64,000 nucleotides of DNA from Massospora cicadina. Taxonomy: Eukaryota > Entomophthoromycota > Entomophthoromycetes > Entomophthorales > Entomophthoraceae. Location of the stretch: NCBI GenBank assembly GCA_022478985.1, contig JAKSZP010000010.1, positions 310,001-374,000 on the forward strand. Direction: 5' to 3'. The notes under the pieces are model-generated. The model saw only the letters and a program-made list of their open reading frames with translations. It did not search any database and was not told where the DNA came from. The translations under genes and the position numbers were made by a program. Position 1 is the stretch's first letter; each line of letters starts with the position of its first letter. Shown in pieces: positions 51,204 through 63,546 of this stretch.

Positions 51204-53209
51204 GGTCAGCTCTCTGACCTTAGCTTGCTTAACATGTGAGGCTGCCTCACTGCTCATTGGGTCTACACCGCACAGATTAGGCACTTGACAACCTTCACTA
51301 AGAACACAATCATCCTCATAGAGCAAACTCTCATCTGATGCTCCCCTTGTAATTTAGATCTCCTTGTTAAACTGTGTGCACCCATGGTGAATCTGTTGTT
51401 GACACTCTTAGACATGTTTTTATATGTGGCCCTCGGGACTCAAAAGAAGCCAATACAACCTCTCCCTTGGCAGCTCAGCTCCACTTTATCCGCAATAGAA
51501 CGTGTCCTTGTTAAAACAGGGCAGATCTCAGGCTAGTTACTTTATTCTGCGTACTGGCTAATCCCAGACTAATAATAGTGATTAGATCACTTAAATCACT
51601 ATAAAATGAAAACGATAAAACTAAATGTTTTGGAAAGGTTTTTTATTAAGAAAAAAGTGAAGTTTTTATACTTTATGGGATAATCAAGATAGAAAAATGA
51701 ATCATAATTCTAATAATATAGTAGGAATAATGGTATCAATATGAAGGATTTTAAGATTCTTTAGTTAATTGAATCTAACTGCTGCTTTAGTGGCCTTATC
51801 TTTTTGTGAAAATTTACTGTAGCTGCGAGCTCTTCTCACAGTGGTTATCTTTCAACCTGAATGTCTAGTGGCCCTTTCATTATTTCCGCTTCTGGGTTTT
51901 GGGGTGTTGTAGCTTCTTCTAATATTGTTTTATTACCAAATCTGTTAATATGCTGATCAACTTCAAGTTTTAGCGATGGCACTCCTACAATGTGCCTTAA
52001 ATTATATTTTTGAGCGACTCTGTTTTTAGCACTAGTGGTTCCCAACTCAAAAGGGGGAGCTACCACGCATCTTTATTTGAATTTTGGCCAAACAAAGGGA
52101 TTATTAGAAATAAAAATCCTAATATGGCACCTCAGCTAAAAGCCTAAGAAGCCATATCAGAAGATGAGGAAGCTTTATGAAACTTTTGTCTGGCACCCAC
52201 TTTAGCTGGTGGACCATGGTGGTCAGCTTAGGGGTTGTGGCATCAGCATCATGCAGTATAAGGAGGTAGATCTGGGGGTTATCTTTGTTAATAAGGTCAG
52301 CGGTATCCATCGCCTCAATGCTTTGAGCAAGTTGATGCTCAGCAAAAGTGATTAAAGCAGACACACAAGTGAACGACTTGATGCACTGGCAGGTCTTGGA
52401 TAATTGGGGTTTAACATCAAAATTTTGCTGTGTCCATGCATGTGCAACTCACACCAAAAGTGAGCTCTTCAATTTCTTATTTGCATCTTCTTCAAACTCA
52501 TGAGGGAAATTGGGAATAGGAATACCCTCAACAAGAGGATCCATCACCCTATGAAGATGTTAACGGAAGAGTGTTGGCAGGGGCAGCAGCCACTTCCACT
52601 GACATTTTATTTATATTTTTATATACTGGATAACTGTTCTTAAGCTGAAACAGCATGGACGCTAATTGGGAGGCTCAACAAAAAATTCCTCCAAGGCAAA
52701 ATCAGGCTTAACATAATAATCCCGATCTGTTTCATCAATCCATTCAAGCGCTTTATGTGGATTTAAATTGGTTAGTGCCAGACCAGCCACTGGAATTGGA
52801 GGGGCGTTTGAGTGACTCTTGAAAATAAATCGTTTCCCAAAATAATAATATTCAGCTTCAAGCTCAAATGCTCTCATTGGAGTAATTCAGTTGAGCAATC
52901 GTCACATCATCAGTAAAATGCAAATTATTTTGGCCCCAAAGGTATAAAGGTTAGTTTATTTCATACTGATTTTGGGTGGCGTCATCATCTTCATTAATAA
53001 ATCCTCTGGATCATTAGGGCGAAAATTATTCCACATGGCATCATTCCGTTTGGTGATAATTGTTTGACTTACCAAAATTTATAAAAGGGCCTCATTCGTC
53101 CCCATCCATGGTGCTTGGCCGCCTGTACCACCACCGGTTTGAGGGTGCTCTAGTCATTTCTTTAGTTGAGGAATGACTAGCTGAATTGTTCACAACCTCA
53201 TCCACAACA
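51204..53209 (-). repeat. M1 5' LTR (about 2.0 kb, coding-like)
   Basis: It contains everything in the 3' LTR plus about 815 bases (52031-52845). The open frames on either side of the 3' LTR junction run into the extra segment here, so the 3' LTR more likely suffered a deletion than this one an insertion. At 2 kb it is the largest LTR in the window. Confidence 0.7.
52119..53157 (-). pseudogene. M1 LTR-borne coding-like region, 5' copy
   Basis: From ATG at 53157-53155 (MTRAPSNRWW) a decayed reading frame runs right to left for about 1 kb: VSQTIITKRNDAMWNNFRPN, then an open run at 52877-52662 (MRAFELEAEYYYFGKRFIF, then LNPHKALEWIDETDRDYYVK), then in the same phase with four stops to 52364-52119 (ALITFAEHQLAQSIEAMDTA, LLILHDADATTPKLTTMVHQ). 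This would be a protein of roughly 300 residues located at the start of the LTR. It has no gag, pol or env motif that I recognise. Confidence 0.4.
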
Positions 53210-56200
53210 TGCGCTACATGATCCTTGACTCATGGCGCTATCAGAACCAGCTTTACCTTACTCCTTATTAATCAATACCAGATACTTTTTGATACTTCTT
53301 TGATAATTGGAAGGATACAAAGTTTACTAAAAACCACTATTAACTATGGATAGATTTTTTATTTTACTCTAAATGTTATTATAAGTGCAAAGAGAGTAAA
53401 GAGAATAATAAGAGATTACTGTGTGAATACTAAAGGTTTTATTGTGGTAATGGTGTTAACCGCCTGCTACCAACATAAAGCCATTGGTAACCAGAGTATC
53501 CAGATTATTGCAGCCTGGACTCCCTTAAGCGTAGGAATATCTGAAGATCTTCTAGGGACATCAAATCTTTGAAATTCAAAAATCTTCAGGGCGAATTTCT
53601 TAGTAACGTTTCACCCTCTGACTCTATAGCAATATGTTGCAAATGGGTGACTACACTAGTGTCATGAGCAATTACTGTGCTCAATGGACTTTCTGGATCA
53701 CTTGGACAAAAAAGTTTGGTATCAGAAAAACAGTCTTGGGCATTAGGGTTGGTTATAGTAGAGCACTTTACTCTATTAAAACAGGGTTTTAAAGAGGGTC
53801 CTTATATTTTCTGACTACACATGGTATATAATAAGGTCCTTTTACTATGTCTAGTTGTCCTGTTATATAATATTTGTAACAAGTAGTGTTTATGAAATAA
53901 TCGTTGTTTATCCCTTTAGCTCACTGTATGTAATGCAGCTAGGTATGTTGTGGCCAAGTCCAGGATAGCTGATTTTGGCTAAAAGGGGCTTCTGAGACAT
54001 TTTTTATGGACCAGTGTTTGATGGACTAAAGCTATTAATGCAATCCTTCAATAACTTTTTGATTCTAGCTGTTGTTAGGTATTAAATAAAAGTAGGGAGA
54101 AATGTAATAGTTCACTCAAGGTAAGGCTTGACTTCTTGACGTAAGGCTATTTTATAATCAAAAATAAATCATAGCCTTAAATACCAATAACACCTGGGCC
54201 TTATATTAGCATTTTTTGTCAACCTCAATAATTGTACCCTTCTTTTGGAAGCTGATATCCATGAAATATCTTTCTGAGTAGCCAACCGCCTGGGACCTCA
54301 TACTCACATAGAATGTCTTCGCATACCTTATCATAGGTAGAATTGAGGCTCAACAGAACATTAAAAGATAATACTCCACACAACCAAGGTTTGTAATATG
54401 TTTGAAGACATTAGATGGTCAGGGCGCTTCTCATTAACATCTTAAAGGGACAGATAAAGGTGACTTTACTTTTTTTTATCAAAAACAAAGATTAAAAGTC
54501 TGAATTCATCAGAGCGGGTTTTATTGGAGTTCTTTTCTTATTAGTTGAGCCAAAAACATGGTAGGATTTCAGCTATCACCTCAATAATAAGCCTTTGTAC
54601 AGGCTTATGTTCTTTCCACTGGACCAAATTATTGCTTCTCATCCCAAATATAATTGTTCTAAAATGAGATAGTCTGAAATCTGTTCAGTCTCCCTTTCAT
54701 GCTATTCATATGTCAAAGTTTATCAAAATATTAGCTGGCTTAAGTTTCCACACTATGATATGCTCTGAATAAAGGTTTTAGATTTCTTCTCTCACTCACT
54801 ATATTATTAATATAAGCTTCTATGACATTCCTTATGACCTCCAGTTGTTCTCATAGCTTGTTGTTGACTGTACTTCAGGATTCTAATTGAGCCTGGAAGG
54901 AAGAACTAGTCTGTCTAATTGATTATATCATATTAATGAAGGTCTCTAGTAAAAAAACTCAGTACTCTATGGTAGAGAAGGAGTGGCTTCTAAGGGTAGA
55001 GCAAAACATAACTCATCTATATTAGTAACAATCAGTTGTTGCACTTAGTTATGGAAGCATAATATAATTTCAAGTGTACACTAGCTTGGTTTTTCACTTC
55101 ATCTATAGAAGCTCAAGCGTTGTAAATCTGTCTTGTATATTATCTGTAAAAAAACCCTACAGTAATTTATCAAAAAACTAGCTGTTGTTATTTGTATGGG
55201 AGAGATGCCATTGCTGATGTATCCTTTATTTTCCATATCAGAATACATAAAAAATATTAATTTGGGTAATTATTTCAGATAAAGTGTATCAATATAATCA
55301 TGTTCCGCAAAATATAGCTGTCTTTGGCTACAAAAACAGCTTAAACCTCCCCAAAGTTAAGCTCAATTCTCAACATCTGTGCTTGAGATGCCACAAATGA
55401 TTCTTTTGTTTGTACCACCAATAGTTCTATGGAGGCATAGTGATGAGTTAAATTGTACTGGCAGCTATGTATTGTGGGTTGACAAATTCTGATAAGTACT
55501 GATTTTTAAGTATTGAGATTTATAGTGTGGTCCATATTTGAGAAGCACTTAAATGAAGGAACATTTGTATCGCAAAATTGGTCCTGGTATTTAAGCTTAT
55601 AGAAAAGATTTTCATATCATCTATCTTCATTCCCCTGCAAGTTGATACCCTCAGAACAGCGTTAGGGATAGTTTTTCCTCCTCCTCATTGTTGTCCGCTG
55701 CATTTAGGATGATATGGTATTCATAATACTAATCTGAATAAGATCAGTATTGACCATGGTCTCTCCAAAGGTAAGGCTCAAGCACCAAATCTATTTGCTT
55801 CCAGTGAGCTAGTTGTCTTCCAAAATTTATAGTTACATTTTATATTAAATCTAGCTATCTCCCTGTTGTGAGCAATGGAGTGTCAAAGTTGGGGTACATA
55901 TGTTGTATATTTACTATTTAGAGTGGTTTCTCTGTATGACAACAAGAGATGGTGATAGCCCAGACTAAAAATGACAGTAGTATTTAATTTCTTTTATTAA
56001 ACGAGGTGGCCTCCTGTATAATGATCTCTTTTCATTCTCACTAAACTAAAGAAAAAAACTAACAATAATATAGATGTCAAATTAAACAACACCTTTTGTG
56101 GGTTTAGATGGGGCTTAAAGTGCTACCAAATCATAAATTTTTCCATTGTTCTCATTTAATCAGTGATATTCTCATCCTTGCTCCATTAATATGGTTAATT

Positions 56201-57200
56201 AATGTGATTAACTTACCAATTAGGGATGTGAGTAATACAAAAAACATCAAAATTATATTTGATGTTTTATATATCTTAATAAAATACTTCATGGGTCTTT
56301 CTTTTCTTGATCATCAAATAAGAATGTTTCTTGTGATATTACAATTGTTCGCTCCACTATAATTTTATTTGTTTGCCCACTCAATTATTGCTTCAGCAAT
56401 TATTTAACATGTGGTATTATTATAAAAAAGTCAATGGAGACAAATATAGCCTCTTCCTTGTAAAAACTCAATTTTAAAATGTGCCTCTTTTTTATTACCA
56501 ATTACAAGTAGATCCCAAGAATTAAAACTGAAGATTATACTCTAAAATGACCATATATTGGTTACTAAAGAGTTTCACTCAATCCAAGTAAATAGAAAAG
56601 GGCGAAACTAAGATTCTGTGAAATAGAGCTTTTAATATAATATAATTTAATTTTGCTTTTATGCTTCAAGTACTATTTAAATGTGATTCATATTACAAAG
56701 GGTTAGCTATCTTTATTAAATTTTATTCATCAGGAACTCAAAGACAGCTATTTTAATTTTCCTTTTTTGGAAAGTCCTTTTACTTAATCTCCTTAATATA
56801 AGTGCTTTGTCTCATAGTGGTTCTCTCTCTACCAAGAAGTTTGGTATATCCTTACTCGATATCATATGATTGTTCAGGAGTAAAGACATTTGTAATTATT
56901 ATATGATATTAATTCTTTAAATAATATCAGTTTCGTTTGGTTGGTATCAGTGGCTTGAGGCTTCCAGATTCAGTTTCCTATTTAAAGACCCCTTTTTAAA
57001 GATTTGTTTTTGAGACACCAATTATAGCCTCATAATTCAGGCCCCTTTTATAGCTTAGTGGGTAAAAACTGCTCCTAATCATATTTTACGCTTTAACCTT
57101 ATTCAGGAGATCACTGAAAATCTCATCCAGCTATGTTCACTAAACCTCACATATTGCTTATTGGCTAGTATCTTCTCAATCCTTCAAAAGGTTGAGGTAT
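53210..57200. other. Long AT-rich region, no confident gene
   Basis: Stops are dense on both strands. The only hint of protein is a minus-strand heptad-like stretch near 54940-54780 (EQLEVIRNVIEAYINNIVSE), which could be the coiled-coil part of an old gag. The plus-strand frame at 56108-56362 (84 codons, Ile/Leu-rich) looks like AT-rich chance sequence. No LTR ends or primer sites were seen. Confidence 0.4.
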
Positions 57201-58440
57201 TACCAGCTAGCCTATTTTGGGCTACATTCCATGATGCCAACTTCCCAATATAAGATGAGAGGAAGGACAAGAGGTACTGGGCGTGTACTTTATTATGAAA
57301 ATGTTGGTGTCATTGCACTGTATGGAATACGTGGCTCCTCACTTTTATAAGACAGTTATAGGACCAGTCCAGATGTCTTGCAACTTATCTGACTAAATCC
57401 CTTAGGGATAATGAAATTTTTTTCAGCTTCAAGTAATCGTGTTTTTTGACCCTCAGCTTGACTCTTAGGGATGGTTGATTCAATATTCCTACCAGCTTGT
57501 AATTAAATCTTAATTGATTTTTACCCAATCCTTGCTGACAATTGCTTATAGGGTAAATTTTTAAATATCATGGATAGTGGGAGATATTATGGTTGATAAG
57601 GACGCCTGTATTTCATAGTGCACCTTGAATGGGGATATGCTTATTACCCAATGGCAGTAAGTATATAAGCAAGCAACGCATAGACCAATAATTGGCTTCT
57701 ACATTGTCTTGTCTTTAAAACTTTATTGAGTATTTTTTGATGTTTGTTAACCTGAATAAGCATTACCATTTTTGAAGGTGTAGGGGGTATAAAATTGTTT
57801 TAACCCCAACCAGGTTCATAGGACTTTGTACTTCTTAAAAATTAAGCTCTTGCCAACACCAAATAAAAAATATGAGGGTAGCATAAATAATTAATGACAT
57901 GGATATATATGAAACGAGCAGTGGATCCTGAAGAGCATGTATTTACTATAGCGGCCTCAAACCATTTAGTAGAAAGTTCTATAAAACACTGATAAACTTT
58001 TTACCACTTGGCCATGATTAATGGTTATATCTGGTCAATAAGTATATAGTGGAAAGGTAATTAAGATAGATTGGCTAGTAAACAACTTCTTCTCTAGAGG
58101 CCTGAAACTTGCACATAGTTCACAGTTTAAAAAGCAGATAAACTTTAACTGACACCATATCTCAATAGAAAAGCTCTTTTAAATCATGCAAAAGTCTTTT
58201 AAATTTTCTATATCCTAATTGATTATGGGCCTCTATTAATATATTTATACTTCTTCTAGATCTGATATGAGAGAACCATTTCTCGTGGACCATCTTCTGT
58301 AAACTTCCAATATAAACTAAAATACCCTTGGAACATCTTATTAAGACAGTATTCGTATCTAGTACTAAAAAAAAAAAAGACAGTATTCGCTTCTTCAGTT
58401 TTTTCTTGCCATTATTCTTCATGTAAACATATCAGGTCAC
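57200..58440 (-). pseudogene. Element M2 integrase remnant
   Basis: On the minus strand the frame at 58422-58162 ends with NILIEAHNQLGYRKFKRLLH, the His part of the zinc domain. About 1 kb on, near 57400-57240, the beta domain reads DKLQDIWTGP and then IKYTPSTSCPSSHLILGSWH, closely similar to M1's EKLQAIWTGPAIV and IEYKPSILGHSTSLILKG. The core between them is too decayed to place catalytic residues with confidence. Confidence 0.6.
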
Positions 58441-58699
58441 ATGTTAGCTAAAATAATGTGCTAAAAATATAGAGCACAGGAAGTATAGAAAAACTGTCAG
58501 CTTCTAGGTTTTATACTTCTTGCTAGTGAATTATTCATATAGTATCCATGAAACTTACAGCTCATCTGTTGAGACTTCCATTGGGGTCCTTCATGTTGTA
58601 GAGCCAGAAAAGTGAAACTTGACCTATCTTTACCTTGAAGTGTACCTCATGATGGGAAGTTTGGAGATGTTTAAATTCCCTTATAGCATCAAGGCATTC

Positions 58700-59570
58700 C
58701 ATTTGTATAACCATATAGTTCTCTGTCCAAGTGAAGACCTTACTTTAAAGTAAAAGGATGGTAATTAAGTCCTCGTCCAACTGGGATATATTGCTCTGAT
58801 AAAACATTTTCTGCCATCCATATAAAGAGAAATTTTCTGATAAGTATGGATATGTAAAAATTGGTGCCTTTACCAATCTTGCTTTTAGATATTTTATAGC
58901 CTGATTTTGCTCTAGGACACGCTCAAACTTTAATTTATTGGTCTGGAGGTATGTTTGAGGGGCCGATAAGTCTAAAAAGTGGGGGATCAACTTTTAATAA
59001 TATCTCACAATCACTAAGACTTAGAGAGAGCACCTATTAATAGGTTGTTCTCCACCACTATTACTAATATTTTTCCTCCTTGAGGATCAATTCATTGTGA
59101 GATTATCTCACAAAAAAGGAACTCTAACTATTTCTTTAACAATGAACACTAAATTTTTAACTTTAAACTAAAAACACTTAATATATTAACCACTTCACTT
59201 AGGTTTTGATGTGGTCCTAGAAAATTTTGATTAAATAGATATTTTCATCCAGGTATATCACAAGGACTAAAAGATTCATTTCTACATCAATCTGGACAAA
59301 AGCATGGTGAATTGTCACAGGGAGGTTGTAAAGTACTTGTGGCATTCTCATTGGATTAATTAGTCCTTATCTACAGATCAGGGCACACTTCTCCTAGTCC
59401 TCTAGAAAAAGCTACATATGCAGTGGCCACCAAACAAGTTATTTCCGAGAAATACTTCAGGACACTCAAATGTAACAAAGCGTCATCTGTATATAAAAAT
59501 GGATACAACTATACTTTAGTGACCTCGTCCAAATTTCAATAATTCTATTATAAAGCAGGGTTATCTAAAA
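58700..59570 (-). pseudogene. Element M2 reverse transcriptase and RNase H start
   Basis: In pieces on the minus strand: MRMPQVLYNLPVTIHHAFVQ near 59357-59298 and LLVLVIYLDENI near 59276-59241, where YLDE stands for the catalytic Y-L-D-D. The frame at 58990-58745 holds FERVLEQNQAIKYLKARLVK and then APIFTYPYLSENFSLYGWQK, the RT connection leading to RNase H with the D-A-S site lost. This is older than M1. No LTRs were identified for it. Confidence 0.6.
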
Positions 59571-60278
59571 TAAAAAGACCTTGTGGTTATTACTAATGAT
59601 GGATTCAACAAGGGATTAACCTGCCATATTATTGATTTAACATCATGTAACCCAATGCCAAACCGCTACCTAACTTTTTTATACTAAACTAAACCCAATA
59701 GGATCTCTCAACAAATATATGCCTTTATTAATTAACATTTATTTAGGGCCAAATAGTTTGTTTAGCAGGCTGTCAGCCTCAATAATTTAAACATATCTAC
59801 CTCAGATGAACCCTAACATCTGTTAATACTATAAGTTGAATTAAAAGTAATTAAGATCTCCTAGTGGTAGTATTCACTATAGCATTAAATTGTTCTTATT
59901 TTATTGCCCAAGTTAAAAAAATACCTCACAGCTTAATGAGTATTTTATATACTATATAGTCAATGTGGTGATTGGTTTGGTGACCCAAATATAACCCTAA
60001 AGAGTGAGTGAGCTGATGCTCCAATGAACTTTGTAACAAACCTTAACGCAACCTGAGAGAGATGGTAAGGTTTTATAAAATGTGATGACGAAAATGACAA
60101 ATAAAACTTTATATGCATGACCCCATAAAAAATTAGTCATTATGACTCTGCCACACATATAAATTTTTCTATACATTTGAGTTTATATAAATTTCCCCTT
60201 GATTGATACCAATCCTTATATTTATCCATTTAAATTAGATGTGATAGAACCATGAGTGACTAAGTGCCATTTTTAAGT
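59571..60278. other. AT-rich spacer
   Basis: No gene is seen. The right end (CATTTTTAAG before 60279) may be the end of the 5' LTR of a plus-strand element, because a primer-site match follows directly, but no partner LTR is visible. Confidence 0.35.
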
Positions 60279-60295
60279 TGATGCTCACTACAAGG
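60279..60295 (+). promoter_or_regulatory. Primer-binding-site remnant of a plus-strand N2-like element
   Basis: TGATGCTCACTACAAGG differs from M1's TGGTGCTCACTACAAAGG by one substitution and one A. A gag fragment of the N2 family lies about 1.7 kb downstream on the same strand, which supports the reading. A chance match to an RT-like minus-strand peptide here was considered and not preferred. Confidence 0.4.
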
Positions 60296-61930
60296 ACTAA
60301 TAATTCATTTGCTTCGCCTACTTTCAACTCATCAGTATTAAAAGAACTCCATAATGAATAGCAACCTTATGTCATGAGTGACTCATTTTAGAGATAGATT
60401 TCAAGTTCAGAACATTGATAACATATTAGATGACAAAGCTGCTAAATTTTTGTGCATCAAACAACGAATTCTGGCTATGGCTACTCTGGGATGAGACTCT
60501 TGAGCTACTAAGTCGCTTTTAAAAAGAAACAGACACCTGTTGGGATTTTTGCCCACCTTTTCAGCCATCTATATTACCAGGAATCGCTAGGAAATAATTC
60601 CCTAAGGTGAGGTGAATTGGAAATTGGTTGACTCAAATTTCAGTTTAATAATGTTTGGGGGATTTTAGGTAATTCGACTGGTTTGGATCCATTGGGGGAT
60701 TAATCCATGTGAATGCTTAAGATCTCATCAGGGAGAGTTGCTGACAAAATGGGGATCTGATATTTGATTGATGATTAACTATCAGGTGTACCATTTGGGA
60801 TTGGTTGGGTTTCAACACTGACCAATTGGGAATTTAAGGAGCAAGTTGTGAGGTGAGTGATGCCATCTGCAACTAGTGAATTGATAAATTGGTTTGCAAC
60901 CTACCATAATAGGTAACAAGTCCCTTTACCTAAGAAGGTCGCTTGCCAAATATGGTTGGTTTGCTGGGATCGAGTAGAAAATGTTAGGGACACATTTTCT
61001 GACTCTTTCTGTTCTAGGTCTCAAGGATGTCTGATGACGGAATCCTAACCAGGATGGGGAAGACCATCCCTGATGAGACAACAAAGGATGATTTAATGGC
61101 AACGGCTGCCATTTCAAGGCTGAGGCGCCAACTGAGGGTTGGGCGCCAAATTCCCTCTATAAACTTCCCCTGATAAGTTACTTAATAAAAACCAGACTCT
61201 AGCAGAATTTATTATTAGTTCTATTTATCTTTAAGAAAATTATTGCTGTGTGCTTTAATTGGGGACTCTTTATTAGGATAAAGGGTTATGAATTGAGGAT
61301 CCTGAGAAGAGAAGCTGAGCTGAGATGGGAATTGCTGCTGACTTCATGTCACCAGAGAGAGGCCATAAAAAAGTATTTGAGCTTGGATCAAGTTAGGCGT
61401 ATAAGGGAATAAATCCCTACTGATGAAATCTAGAGTATTTCGAGGAGAAATACCAGTTGAGCATTGGACCAAAAACTGGTTATCTATTCAACTTTGGATA
61501 ATAGTCTTCATACTATTATCAACTATATATCTTATATCATCAGACAACGCGAAGAGTGCACAAACTGAACCTGTGCAGTTATCAATTAGGGGTTAATATT
61601 CGTGAATGAGCATCAAAGCTCCTAAATTTTAACAACACTTAAAAGCTTTTTTAAGACGCCAACCAATTGTTGTCAAATTGCAAGCAAACTTAAAAAGCTC
61701 TTGTCAATGAAAAAGAGATAATCCAGTAGTGCCTTCAGTGAGTGACAGCCTCAAAGATAAAAACCCTCCTCTTCACAGAGTTACCTCCTAAGGTAGTCCT
61801 AACATATATATGGTGATTCCTGTACATTTGAAAAACATCCCTACATGCAACGATTTCAATTACCCAACTTGACTTACCCTTATACAGAGGCGCCTCCATT
61901 CAAACCAAAACCACACGTCTATAAATGAGA
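60296..61930. other. Spacer inside the N2-like remnant, probably with an insertion
   Basis: In N2 only about 0.7 kb separates the primer site from the matching gag block; here it is about 1.75 kb. TGTTGGGATTTTTGCCC at 60538 resembles the LTR start at 22306 (TGTTGGGATTTTC) and could mark an inserted solo LTR, but no matching right end or TSD was found. Confidence 0.35.
61027..61173 (+). other. 48-codon ATG frame, unassigned
   Basis: MSDDGILTRMGKTIPDETTK, then a basic stretch (RLRRQLRVGRQIP), in a locally GC-richer patch. TTTCTGTTCTAG just upstream looks like a 3' splice site, and AATAAAAA lies 11 bases after the stop. It could be a captured exon or LTR-borne peptide; chance is not excluded. 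Confidence 0.2.
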
Positions 61931-62230
61931 AGAGTATATTCTCACTGACAAGTTTTTCTCCTTAAACTAGAATGAGAACATACGCAGACTTTAAAGCGCT
62001 TTAAATTTTTATGGAAGAAGCATCAGACCAGCATATGGTGGAATTATTAATTTCCAACCTTGACTTTGAGAGTTCCAACTAAGTTATCTTTTATCTAGAA
62101 AATAGCGTCATTTCCTACCAGAGTTACAAAAAGGTCATGATGAAGCTCTTTGTGGGAGGGATAGATTGGCCTAACTCAAAGCCAACTTTTTTACCATTAA
62201 ATATGCAACGGGACCTTCACCAAATTTTGC
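61930..62230 (+). pseudogene. N2-family gag fragment
   Basis: Two blocks align with N2 gag. FFSLN-stop-NENIRRL-stop-SALNFY matches LPLFDRNGNIHGFFKRLKF, then (after a shift) EASDQHMVELLISNLDFESS matches GASDRKKAKLLISSLDVGSA, and SYQSYKKVMMKLFVGGI matches TYRDVKDSVLHLFGGAL. The order and spacing are the same as at 35008-35220. Similarity is lost at about 62240. Confidence 0.55.
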
Positions 62231-62239
62231 TAACAGCTT

Positions 62240-63276
62240 CACCCATAAATTCTATGTTATAGTAGAAATGATAGTTGTATTTTATACTAGCGGGCCCATC
62301 CCATGAGGGGGATGGCCACACGGTTTTATTTGAAGGTGCCAAATAAAACTGAGGCTAATAAAAACCCCACATGGTGCCACATAAGTTAGGTTAAGCAGCC
62401 ATATTGGACGGATAGGGTTTTGAGGATCTTTTTCTAATGCAGCTTTAAGAGCACGCATAAGAGAAGACAATGTGGGAGTTGGGCATCAGGAGAGTGGAGT
62501 ATATGGTGGAAAAATATCTAAAATGAGCTGATTATGAATTCATAGATGTGCAACACCTCAAAGTACTGGGCAAGCTGATTTCACATATTCTGAGGTCTGC
62601 AGATAATAAAACTTTGACCTTTGGCAGTTTTGTGGGTTTTTAAAGCAAAGACTGACAACTTGTTCAAATTAACACATGAGCAACCCGCAGAAATGCTAGT
62701 TCTTTGACTCTATTCCATGCCTCTGCAGCAAAGCTTCTCAGGAGATTGGGGTAGGAAATACTTTTTCAAAGTTGTACAGGGAACTTATAAGTAGTTAATG
62801 CAAAAATAGCAATGACCTTTGCAGTAAAGCTATACTTAAAACTCTTCAATGTGATGGCTCCTTCCTACAAGGAAACATAGACATACATAATATTGGCAAC
62901 TACTTGTGCCACTATCCTCTTCCTTACAATTTCCAAGTGTGTAACAGTATCCTCTTGTCTCCACCAGTGCACAAACTGCCCCACATAACGCGTCATATCT
63001 TATCTCTATACTAAAAAGTCATAAGTCACACAACTCTCAAAGTTACATTGCCGCCCTTGTGAAATGTCATTGTTGTGACAAAAAGGGCCACTTTGAAGTA
63101 AATTAATCAGATAAGAAAATGATGCATGTAGTGTATCCAATTACAGCTGGGATAAAAAAGAAATGATTAATTGGAGGAGGGACTTCCTCTTCTGATGATA
63201 TATTCACACTAATCCCACACCACATGATAGGCTTTCACTTGAGAAAGTTGCCGTCCTCACAAAACTTTTTACAATG
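62240..63276. other. Unassigned segment
   Basis: A GC-richer patch at about 62285-62350 (GGGCCCATCCCATGAGGGGG) is unlike its surroundings and may be another small insert. The minus-strand frame 62470-62282 (LMRALKAALEKDPQNPIRPI) is 62 codons and unrecognised. Confidence 0.3.
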
Positions 63277-63546
63277 TTATATGGCGACCAACAAAGCAAC
63301 ACCACACCATTCACTTGCATCTAAAAGAAGTAAATGAACTGGAGGCCCACCGCAAAATAGAAAACTGACATCTCTTGTAACAATCAGGGATAGCCTTTTC
63401 AGATAGGTACCACTCATCCGCAAATATTGCCACATCGGCTGGTACAACCTACTGGCCTCATACAAACTAGATATACCATTAATGGTGACCCTGACACACC
63501 CCCTATGATCTGTTTTATCATATAATCTCTGACGACCTTTATGCAA
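63277..63546 (-). pseudogene. Unassigned 89-codon frame with a D-A-S motif
   Basis: The frame reads SLYEASRLYQPMWQYLRMSG and then VHLLLLDASEWCGVALLVA before its stop. D-A-S-x-x-x-G-x-A-L resembles the first catalytic block of retroelement RNase H, but the upstream residues do not match a gypsy connection domain. It starts with TTG, not ATG. It could be a remnant of another retroelement class. Confidence 0.25.

Larger units (their letters stand above)
43387..53209 (-). mobile_element. Element M1: minus-strand Ty3/gypsy retrotransposon with two internal insertions
   Basis: Reading right to left: long 5' LTR (53209-51204), primer site, gag with zinc knuckle, protease, RT, RNase H, integrase, 3' LTR (44600-43387). 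Flanks are CGCGC (43382-43386) and TGCGC (53210-53214), probably a 5-bp TSD with one change. A solo LTR interrupts RNase H and an 829-bp GC-rich insert interrupts RT. It is related to N1 and N2 by primer site and pol style. Confidence 0.8.

Noticed and set aside
56108..56362. An 84-codon plus-strand frame resembling a membrane protein
   Set aside because: It is Ile/Leu/Phe-rich as expected of AT-rich chance sequence, with no homologous context or promoter.
59241..60330. A second minus-strand RT motif at about 60310-60280 (ELLVLVV) similar to M2's LLVLVIYLDE
   Set aside because: Only about 10 residues resemble it and the acidic residues are absent. The plus-strand primer-site reading is supported by the downstream gag.
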